This document shows positions 45,254-52,737 of a stretch of DNA of 64,000 bases, one piece after another (within the stretch, counting starts at the first letter, position 1; each line of letters starts with the position of its first letter). The notes under the pieces were generated by a model. It had not been told where the DNA came from, searched no databases, and saw nothing but the letters and a program-made list of their open reading frames with translations. The stretch comes from Ardenticatenaceae bacterium. GTDB taxonomy: Bacteria; Chloroflexota; Anaerolineae; Promineifilales; Promineifilaceae. The position numbers were made by a program, and so were the translations under genes. Location: contig JACKCB010000001.1 of NCBI GenBank assembly GCA_020634235.1, positions 1,178,001-1,242,000 on the forward strand. Direction: 5' to 3'.

Positions 45254-46035
45254 CCACTATCTTGGTGACCTACCCGCTTACCGAAAACAAACACGTTATT
45301 GCGCCGTGCTAACTGGTCAAAACCCAGCTCATCGAGAATAATCGATCGCAATTGTTCAACCGAATAGAACCTGCCTTCTAGAGTTACGTCATGCAATTCA
45401 ATAATCAGCTGCTGACAACGGCTGAGCGTGTCCACCTCGTCCAGCAGAACTGCGGCCTCGGCACCTTCGATATCTGAAACAAGCACATAATCGCCGATAC
45501 CGAAGTCCGCAAGAATCTCGTGTAGGCCAATGGTCGGGACATGAATTGAAGACTGACTCGGCTGCAACGCCAGGTGTGAACCGAGGTGGGAATCATCAAT
45601 CTCGAAAAGAACAAACGGTTCCTTACCACGACTGATGGCCCGGTTCAGGACAAACACTCTGTCCGTATTCTCTGAAGCCATTGTCTGCTTGAGCATATTT
45701 GCCAGATGTGGGTTTGCCTCGACACATACCAATCGCCTTGAATGCTGCTGCAAATGCAGTATCTGCAGCGAAATGGTCCCCAGACTACTACCCAATTCAA
45801 TCACATCAAGGGCACGGTTAAGATACTTGTCAATCAGTAGCGCTTCGCTACGTTCATGAATACGCCAGAAGATGCCGGCAATAGTCTGAGATTGGACGTA
45901 CGTGGTATCCACAAATAGACGTCCCCCCCGACTTGGAATATGAGCACCAAAGAACCCAGCAATTATGTTGCCCACGGTCGGGTGGCAAAGCAGTTTGGCG
46001 AGTGTCAGTTTCCAACCTATCGGCAAGGAACTCAT
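45250..46035 (-). CDS. FkbM-family methyltransferase
   Basis: A 261-residue class I SAM methyltransferase of the FkbM type (O-methylation of sugars or related hydroxyls). SAM site DVIELGSSLGTISLQIL (about residue 80); later VSDIEGAEAAVL, the family-specific Asp-x-Glu-Gly. GC is visibly lower than in the flanking clusters. It overlaps neighbours on both sides by 4 bp. It is one of two adjacent FkbM genes that share little sequence, so not a recent duplication. Confidence 0.8.
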   Translation of the reverse strand: MSSLPIGWKLTLAKLLCHPTVGNIIAGFFGAHIPSRGGRLFVDTTYVQSQTIAGIFWRIHERSEALLIDKYLNRALDVIELGSSLGTISLQILHLQQHSRRLVCVEANPHLANMLKQTMASENTDRVFVLNRAISRGKEPFVLFEIDDSHLGSHLALQPSQSSIHVPTIGLHEILADFGIGDYVLVSDIEGAEAAVLLDEVDTLSRCQQLIIELHDVTLEGRFYSVEQLRSIILDELGFDQLARRNNVFVFGKRVGHQDSG

Positions 46036-46925
46036 CTTCGCGCAGTCAACTCAAACTGTTGCGCCTCATGCTTGAACCACTCCCGGTATTCCCCAGCGCG
46101 ATAAGCGAAGATCTCGCCATAATCCCCTATCGCCGCCACCCTCCTACCATCGGTATCATAAACTTCGTAACCGGCACGCCGCAACAACTCAAGCAACATA
46201 GCCCCGTCAACGCCATGTTTCGACCAAACAGAAGGATGCACTTCAATACATATCATCCTGGGCGCATGCTCATGCTGTTCAAGTAGTTCACAAGCGCCTT
46301 GTAGAATGTGTATCTCATACCCTTCGGCATCAATCTTCAGCAAGTCTACACGTTGGCCTTCCAGAAAGCTGTCCAGCCGGACCATCACAGTACGTTGAGC
46401 ATCAGGTTGATCTTCGTTGTTCGTGACCACTGATGATTCACTGCCCTTACCAGCATTAAAATGAACTTCACCGTCCTCACGACCCACTACGTAGGGACAA
46501 ACCTGAACACGGTCGACAACCTTGTTGAGGCGTATGTTCTCCCGCAGATAATCACCGGCTTCTCTTGTCGGCTCAAACGCATACACCATTCCCGCAGAAC
46601 CTACACGCCTGGCCATGGCCACTGTATACAGGCCAATAAACGAGCCTACTTCAACCACGGTATCGCCAGGACGCAGCTCATTCATAATGATGGGCCAGAC
46701 ACCTGGCTCTAGTTCATTTGGTATGCCGTGTAGCGTATGCGCCAGAAAAATGGTATCAGTACCGTTCATAGTCCTCTTAAGGCCACCTGGGAAAAGTAGC
46801 CTCAAGAGACCATGGTAAAATGGCCGTATGATAGCCCAGAAACCAGTTCTGTTTTCTAACATCTTGGTATGTCGTAAACGATGGGTCCAGAATTCGAAAC
46901 GGTTCACTCTTGTATCCGTAGCCAA
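46032..46925 (-). CDS. FkbM-family methyltransferase
   Basis: A 297-residue FkbM methyltransferase. SAM site DTVVEVGSFIGLYTVAMA (about residue 95) and VDLLKIDAEGYEIHILQG (about 195) are typical. Assumed role: O-methylation of a sugar in the glycan. The start at 46925 gives a 22-bp overlap with the upstream methyltransferase; an ATG at 46862 is a possible alternative that removes 21 residues and the overlap. Confidence 0.8.
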   Translation of the reverse strand: MATDTRVNRFEFWTHRLRHTKMLENRTGFWAIIRPFYHGLLRLLFPGGLKRTMNGTDTIFLAHTLHGIPNELEPGVWPIIMNELRPGDTVVEVGSFIGLYTVAMARRVGSAGMVYAFEPTREAGDYLRENIRLNKVVDRVQVCPYVVGREDGEVHFNAGKGSESSVVTNNEDQPDAQRTVMVRLDSFLEGQRVDLLKIDAEGYEIHILQGACELLEQHEHAPRMICIEVHPSVWSKHGVDGAMLLELLRRAGYEVYDTDGRRVAAIGDYGEIFAYRAGEYREWFKHEAQQFELTARR

Positions 46926-47812
46926 AAACTATAGGAATCGAAATTCTCGTCGTAGCCAGTGCGTGCAGAAAATGCCGCCTGGTAGCGCTCCGGGAAATGT
47001 GACTCTGCATATTTCTGCCCCCAAATTACCTGCAATCGCCGGCTGTAGACCAGCATAGCCTGCAGCAGATACTGCTCATTCCAGAAAAACCGTCTATCCG
47101 CCACCCACTGGCGAGGATAATCATGAGGCAAGAAGATATCATGTATATGTACCAAAACACCCGGGTTCAGACGCGAGAGGATGTTGAGGTAAAGATGCAC
47201 GACATCACCACCCAAACGGACAGCATGGCTCGTGTCTATTGACAGAATGTCGTTTGCCCGCAAATCGGTAAAAATGCTTAAGTCAACCGCTTGCACCTTA
47301 AGGGGTAAGAGCCTATGCAGACCGGGGAAACCGCCCCGAAGCAGTTCACCAGGATATGGATCAATGGCGGTAACCTGAACAGGATGGCCATCAGCAGCGT
47401 TCAACCGGGCGGCATTGGCCAATACTCGGGTTGAGAAGCCTGCCCCCACTTCAACAATTTGCCGGGGCCTGAAATGACGCACCATGCTGTGCATGGCAGC
47501 GGCAGAAACATAGCCGAAATAATCATTTTGAGTGTAATAGTCATGAGATGACAATATCGGTCGCCGGGGAAAATTACACTCGGCCTGGTACTTAGAGAAT
47601 ACTGTCTCCATGAGTGACTGCTGCCCGGCAGGATTCATATCTACCCCCACCAGATCGGAGGGTTGCTCCCATACTGCTTCATCGATTTCCCGAACATCGG
47701 GAATGGGGCTGTAAAAATGAACCGGAGTGACATGAACCCCCAGCCAGCGGAAGAAACGAAAGGATTTGTTGGTTAACAACAAAAAGGCTAACCACTTCTT
47801 GATATGAGACAT
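46904..47812 (-). CDS. Class I SAM-dependent methyltransferase-like protein
   Basis: A 302-residue protein with a Rossmann-type methyltransferase core: QIVEVGAGFSTRVLANAARL (about residue 125), an acidic AIDPYPGELL for the ribose contact, then LSIDTSHAVRLGGDVVHLYL and HIHDIFLPHDYP, as in the Methyltransf_24-like group. The ATG at 47812 sits 4 bp after the flippase stop, which decides the start over the ATG 20 codons upstream. Substrate unknown. Confidence 0.7.
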   Translation of the reverse strand: MSHIKKWLAFLLLTNKSFRFFRWLGVHVTPVHFYSPIPDVREIDEAVWEQPSDLVGVDMNPAGQQSLMETVFSKYQAECNFPRRPILSSHDYYTQNDYFGYVSAAAMHSMVRHFRPRQIVEVGAGFSTRVLANAARLNAADGHPVQVTAIDPYPGELLRGGFPGLHRLLPLKVQAVDLSIFTDLRANDILSIDTSHAVRLGGDVVHLYLNILSRLNPGVLVHIHDIFLPHDYPRQWVADRRFFWNEQYLLQAMLVYSRRLQVIWGQKYAESHFPERYQAAFSARTGYDENFDSYSFWLRIQE

Positions 47813-47816
47813 GAGC

Positions 47817-49385
47817 CTAGCGAGAGGATTGCCGGCCTGATCGCCAACGAACCCAGATAGAAGAAACGGCATTGATTTGATTCAGGTATCTTCCGATTGC
47901 CTGTCGTTCAATCTCCAGCAAGAAGAAACGCCACAGCACCATCAAAGTACCCCCGGCCAATAGAACAGCGCCAAGAAGCTGCCAGGGGGGCGGTATGAAA
48001 CTCATTATGAGATAGGCCAATACGATAAGTAATGTTGTACCCAAGACCAGGGGCACAAGTGGGCGCAAGGGTAACTGAAACAGTTGGCGCAACCAACCCA
48101 ATTGCACACAAATATATATTGTGAATGACAGCAGATAGGCCAAAACATAGCCTGTGGCCTGCGCTTGCGGAATCAAGATGAGGGCAAAGCCCAAAAACAA
48201 CACTAGCCATATGAGATTGTTGGCTGTGGACAGCCACATACGCCCTGCTGCAGCCAGTATCCGATCACCTGTTTCGTTAATGGCTATGAGTAACTGCATG
48301 ACAAGCAGTGTAGCTGTAACAGTCGTGGCAACCACAAATTCAGGGCCGTACAGTAGGCTGAGAAGGGTGGGGGTTGCGGCAAGAAAAAAGACTACACCGG
48401 GCAAGCTGCTGAGCCATAGCATGCGCAAAGCAGACAAGACACCCTGCTGAAAACTGGCCCGATCGCCTCGTCCCCATTCGGTAGAGAGGATAGGCATCAC
48501 GGTTGTTGCCATTGCTCCAGGCAGAAATGCTGTCAGGCTGGAGAGACGCTGCCCAGTTGTAATCAGGCCCACCTGAGCCAGACCATTGGGCTGCGTCGCT
48601 AAGAAACTCAACATGAATGTCTGGACCGGATTGACAACAAGCTGGCCCAAAAGCGTGGGCAAACTGAAGTTAAAAAGCTGCCGTGTATGGTGAAAGAAAC
48701 CATTCTTAATGGATATGCGAATTGCCAGTCGGCGAAGAGATCCCTGTAAGGCAATCGCCAGAAGAATTAGCTCAAACACTCCGATGCTCAACCGCGATCC
48801 TAATGCACCGGCCAGTGCATAGCGGGCTGTTAACCCGTAGGACAACGGAAAGCTTACCAGGCCAACAGCCAGGTTGATCCACACGAACACCCGAAATGCA
48901 TGTAATCCATAAACAATCCCGGCAACCAATTGGCGAAGACTCGTCATCATCACCAGGGCCAAGACAAGCCAGAAATAGCCACCAAGCGTTATCTGCACCG
49001 TTGACCAAATGGTATCTGGCGCAAGACCCGGACTGGGTAGATTGAGCAACAGAAGGTAACCTGCTGCACATACACCGATAGCCAGAGCGCCCCCCCAAAA
49101 GAGCACAGTTCCAGTTATCACTCCGATACGTTCGCGGTCCGTTTCCAGATATTGAGAGACGTACTTGGTAGCGGCCAGATTGAGGCCAAAGACAGCGAAC
49201 ATGGTAATCAGGCCAACCCAGCTTTCAATCAAGCCTAATTGGCCGGTCAAATCCAGGCCCAATAGCCGGATTATGGCCAGGTTCCCCAGAAAGGTTCCAA
49301 TCCGGGCCAAAATATTGGCCCCCGATGTCCAGGCCGTACCCCGCCAAATCCTGCCGCTTATCGACCTCGTTTCTGTGTCTGTCAT
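47817..49385 (-). CDS. Polysaccharide flippase (Wzx/MOP family)
   Basis: A 522-residue membrane protein with about 14 hydrophobic segments and the family opening GRIWRGTAWTSGANILARIG followed by LGNLAIIRLLG. It is expected to flip the undecaprenyl-PP-linked oligosaccharide to the outer face for polymerisation or transfer. It is distinct from murJ at 2640. Its start overlaps the preceding stop (ATGA). It lies inside the low-GC, palindrome-free section. Confidence 0.85.
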   Translation of the reverse strand: MTDTETRSISGRIWRGTAWTSGANILARIGTFLGNLAIIRLLGLDLTGQLGLIESWVGLITMFAVFGLNLAATKYVSQYLETDRERIGVITGTVLFWGGALAIGVCAAGYLLLLNLPSPGLAPDTIWSTVQITLGGYFWLVLALVMMTSLRQLVAGIVYGLHAFRVFVWINLAVGLVSFPLSYGLTARYALAGALGSRLSIGVFELILLAIALQGSLRRLAIRISIKNGFFHHTRQLFNFSLPTLLGQLVVNPVQTFMLSFLATQPNGLAQVGLITTGQRLSSLTAFLPGAMATTVMPILSTEWGRGDRASFQQGVLSALRMLWLSSLPGVVFFLAATPTLLSLLYGPEFVVATTVTATLLVMQLLIAINETGDRILAAAGRMWLSTANNLIWLVLFLGFALILIPQAQATGYVLAYLLSFTIYICVQLGWLRQLFQLPLRPLVPLVLGTTLLIVLAYLIMSFIPPPWQLLGAVLLAGGTLMVLWRFFLLEIERQAIGRYLNQINAVSSIWVRWRSGRQSSR

Positions 49386-50821
49386 GGCAATTCTGGCAGG
49401 CCAATGAGGTACACTTCATTTGTACAAGCTTGTGTCTGTGCATCCACAAACAGCCACACACGCGCTTGCTCTACGTAATTATCGGGAAGCCAGACGCCGG
49501 CTAAAGGGACTACTTCCTGCATAGTCCACTGACTGGGCAAATAGTTGTAGGGATAGTCGGTTCCTTGCCCTGGTAACCAGAACCGTCCCTCTGTTAAAAC
49601 CCCCGGCCCATAAGAAAATTGTAGTCCCCCTTGGGCGTACAGTGGATGATCAACATGTGCCAGACCGCCAGCCAAACCAAAACTGCGTTGTATCCGCGTC
49701 GCCTCGAAGCAGAGCCAACGTGTTTGCCCGGCAATGTTCTTAAAGACAATGGCTCTGGTGTCCGGTTCATAAACGTAGTTATTCCACCCGGCCGGGCGCA
49801 CGCCATCGGGCACCGCATCCCACGAAAAAGCCCCGTTCGGGGCCTGGTTCAGCACAGTGGCGGTCACCTGCCCATAGGCCGGTGCGTCCGCCGGGCCATC
49901 CTGGAGATAGAAGGTAACCACCATAAACGGGCCCGTCTGGATATCCTCCGGCCGGTAATCAAAACCCAGTAGCCGGGTGGTGGGGTCCAGGTCATAAACC
50001 AGGCCGACGCCCGGTTCCGGCGGGTTGGCCAGGGGCACCGGTTCCGGCCCGGCCGGGTCATCCGCCGTGTAAAAAGCCAGCCAGGACGCCACCCGCTCAT
50101 TGGCCGGGTCCTGGCGCAGCCAATCCCCCAGCCCGGCCAGGCGCAGCGCATCGAAGCGCGCCCGGTGGGCCAGCGCCTCATCCGGCGGCAGCGTCACCAA
50201 CCCCCGGCGGTAAGCATCAAACGCCTCCGCACTGCGCCCCGCCTGGGCCAGGCAGTCCACCAGGGCCAGCCCGGTGTAAGGCCCCTGCACGTCATAAGCA
50301 GCATCCGCCCGCCGGTACCAGTCGGCCGCCCCGGCCGGGTCCCCCCGAAACATCAACTGCTGCGCCGCCAGGTAAAAAACCGTGCCCCACCAGCGCCGGG
50401 TGCGCGGCGTCGGCTCGGGCTGGTACAACTGCGCCGCCGTCAACCAGTCCAGTTGCAAGGCGGCGGCATAAGCCGGCGCATTTTTCGTGGCCTCGGTCGG
50501 TTCGTCCGCCAACTGCGCAAACAAATCCCGCGCGCGGCCATAAGCGCCGCGTTCCAGGTCGGCCAGCGCCGTGAAATACAGCGTCTGCGGGCTGCCGCCG
50601 GCCGGCAGGCTGTCAGCCGCCCCGGCCGGGGTGGCACACAACTGCTGCCAACCCATCTCCCAACTCGCCTCATCCAGGGAATGGCTTTCCGGGCCCAGAG
50701 GCAGCATCTTCAGCGTTTGCAGCCGCTGCACATTGGCTTGCAGCACCGGCACAAGGCCAACGAGCAAGAGCAGCAGCAGGCACAGCCCCGCCAGGCGCAG
50801 CGCAAAACGGCTAGGCAGCAT
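49382..50821 (-). CDS. Membrane-anchored TPR-like protein, unknown
   Basis: A 479-residue protein from the ATG at 50821. One N-terminal helix (LAGLCLLLLLLVGLVPVLQA) anchors it, with the rest probably outside. Residues 90-260 contain TPR-like helical pairs (RGDPAGAADWYRRADAAYDV, GRSAEAFDAYRRGL). Residues 300-479 are beta-rich, aromatic and unlike any family I recognise, ending in VWLFVDAQTQACTNEVYLIG. The start overlaps the asnB stop by 11 bp, and the stop overlaps the flippase start by 4 bp, so it is tightly bound to the glycan operon. Confidence 0.7.
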   Translation of the reverse strand: MLPSRFALRLAGLCLLLLLLVGLVPVLQANVQRLQTLKMLPLGPESHSLDEASWEMGWQQLCATPAGAADSLPAGGSPQTLYFTALADLERGAYGRARDLFAQLADEPTEATKNAPAYAAALQLDWLTAAQLYQPEPTPRTRRWWGTVFYLAAQQLMFRGDPAGAADWYRRADAAYDVQGPYTGLALVDCLAQAGRSAEAFDAYRRGLVTLPPDEALAHRARFDALRLAGLGDWLRQDPANERVASWLAFYTADDPAGPEPVPLANPPEPGVGLVYDLDPTTRLLGFDYRPEDIQTGPFMVVTFYLQDGPADAPAYGQVTATVLNQAPNGAFSWDAVPDGVRPAGWNNYVYEPDTRAIVFKNIAGQTRWLCFEATRIQRSFGLAGGLAHVDHPLYAQGGLQFSYGPGVLTEGRFWLPGQGTDYPYNYLPSQWTMQEVVPLAGVWLPDNYVEQARVWLFVDAQTQACTNEVYLIGLPELP

Positions 50822-52712
50822 AGGCAGCGTCCGCCAGCAAGCTCCCCAAAGCCACCAACGCCCACAGGCGCGACCAATGCACCCGTCCCTGGGCAAAATC
50901 ATGCTGCACCTGGGCCAGCCCGGCCGGGCGCAGCCAGCCCGCCTCCCCCACCGCCGCCAACACCCCATCCACTTCCGCCTTCAATTCGCCGCCCAGCCAC
51001 AGCGCCAGCGGGAAGGTGAAGCCCTGCTTATCCTGCCGCTGCCGCACCAGCGCCGGCAAATCCGGCCCGATGGCGGCCAGCAAGAGCGGCTTGGGGCCGG
51101 TGGCGTGGTTCGTCTTCACCCCGGCCGGGAGGCGCAGCACCCATTCCACCAGCCGCACATCCAGCAGCGGCACGCGCACCTCCAGCGAATGGGCCATGCT
51201 CATCACGTCCGTATCGCGCAGCAGTTGGTGATGGGTGTAGGTGCGCAGCTCGGCGCGGCTGATCCAGTTAAACGCCCCGTCCGGCGCGGCCACACCCGCC
51301 CGCGCCGCCACATGCCCCGGCAAATCCAGCGCCGGCCCGGCTGCCTGCCACAATTCCGGGCCAACCAGGGCCTGGGCCTCGCTGGGGCTGAACAGGCCGC
51401 GCCGGGTCAGGTAGGCCGCGGAGAGCGAGGCGGGCGCGGCCAGCGCATCGCGCACCCGCGTCCATTTTGGGCCGCCCAGCAGGGAGCGGGCCAGCGACGC
51501 GCCGCCGGGCAGCGCCTGGGCCAGGCGCAAAGCGCGGGCCATCTGCGGCACCTGGCCAAAGGTGTTGGGATAACCACCAAAAAGCTCGTCGCCGCCCAGG
51601 CCGGACAAAGCCACGGTCAGCCCCGCCTGCCGCGCCGTCTGCGACACAAAATAGCTATTCACCCCGTCGATGCTGGGCTGGTCCAGCACCTGCAAAATGG
51701 CGCCAAACTCCCGGCGTACGTCGGCGGCGGTGATCACCCGCGCAAAATGCTCCGCCCCAAACTGCGCGGCCACCGCCTGGGCGTAGGGCGCTTCCGAATA
51801 GGCCGCCTCTTCAAACAGCATGGCGCAGGTGCGGATGGGGCCGTCGGTGGCCGCGCGCATGGCCGCCACCACGGCGCTAGAATCCAGCCCGCCGCTCAAG
51901 AAGGCCCCCAGGGGCACGTCGCTCACCAGGCGGATGCGTACCGCTTCCAGCAGCCGGCGGCGCGCCTCGGCCACCGTCTCTTCGTAGCTGGCCGCCGGCG
52001 CGGCCTCGTCCATCGGAAGCTGCCAGTAGGTCTGCCGGGCCACCCCGGCCGGGTTATCCAGCGCCATCTGCAGTTGGCTGGCCGGCTCCAGCGCGGTCAC
52101 CTCGCGGTAAATGGTTAGCGGATTGGGCACGCTGCCAAACAGCAGGTAGCCCACCAGCCCGGCCGGGGCGATCTCGCGGCTCACCAGCCCGGAGGCCAGC
52201 AGCGCCTTCAACTCCGAGGCAAAGACCAGCGCCGCCGCCGTCTGGGCCACATAGAGCGGCTTGATACCCAGGTGATCGCGGGCCAGCAGCAGTTGCCCCT
52301 GGCCTGCCTGGGCGTCCACCACGGCCAGGGCAAACTGGCCGCGCAGGCGGGGCACCACCGCCGCGCCCCAGGCCTGGTAACCCCGCAGAATCACCTCGGT
52401 ATCACTGTGGGAGCGGAACAGGTAGCCCAGCGCTTGCAGCTCCGCCCGCAGCGTCTCGGCATTGAAAATCTCGCCGTTGTAGGTGATGGCCACCCGGCCA
52501 TCCTCCGTAACCATGGGCATGTGCCCGGCCGGGGACAAATCGCGAATGGCCAGCCGGCGGTTAGCCAGTCCTGCCCGCCCATCCGGCAGCAGCCACAACC
52601 CCTCGTCGTCCGGGCCGCGGTGGCGCATCGCTCCGGCCATGCGCGCCAGACGCTGGCGCAGGTCGGGCAGGGGCTGGTTGGGCTGGGGAATAATGCCGGC
52701 AATACCGCACAT
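50811..52712 (-). CDS. asnB: Asparagine synthase-type amidotransferase
   Basis: Glutamine-dependent amidotransferase of the AsnB family, 633 residues. The N-terminal nucleophile is Cys2 (MCGIAGII), with a complete GATase2 domain to about 210. The synthetase domain has the PP-loop SGGLDSSAVVAAMR near residue 270. In glycan clusters AsnB paralogs (WbpS-type) amidate uronic acids, which fits the UDP-sugar 6-dehydrogenase three genes upstream; housekeeping asparagine synthesis is the alternative. It is 25 bp after the FG-GAP gene. Confidence 0.88.
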   Translation of the reverse strand: MCGIAGIIPQPNQPLPDLRQRLARMAGAMRHRGPDDEGLWLLPDGRAGLANRRLAIRDLSPAGHMPMVTEDGRVAITYNGEIFNAETLRAELQALGYLFRSHSDTEVILRGYQAWGAAVVPRLRGQFALAVVDAQAGQGQLLLARDHLGIKPLYVAQTAAALVFASELKALLASGLVSREIAPAGLVGYLLFGSVPNPLTIYREVTALEPASQLQMALDNPAGVARQTYWQLPMDEAAPAASYEETVAEARRRLLEAVRIRLVSDVPLGAFLSGGLDSSAVVAAMRAATDGPIRTCAMLFEEAAYSEAPYAQAVAAQFGAEHFARVITAADVRREFGAILQVLDQPSIDGVNSYFVSQTARQAGLTVALSGLGGDELFGGYPNTFGQVPQMARALRLAQALPGGASLARSLLGGPKWTRVRDALAAPASLSAAYLTRRGLFSPSEAQALVGPELWQAAGPALDLPGHVAARAGVAAPDGAFNWISRAELRTYTHHQLLRDTDVMSMAHSLEVRVPLLDVRLVEWVLRLPAGVKTNHATGPKPLLLAAIGPDLPALVRQRQDKQGFTFPLALWLGGELKAEVDGVLAAVGEAGWLRPAGLAQVQHDFAQGRVHWSRLWALVALGSLLADAAYAA

Positions 52713-52737
52713 AGGGCGTGATTCGTGCTGCCTGAGG

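Noticed and set aside
45250..46925. Recent tandem duplication of the two FkbM genes
   Set aside because: They share only family motifs, with different N-termini and little other identity.
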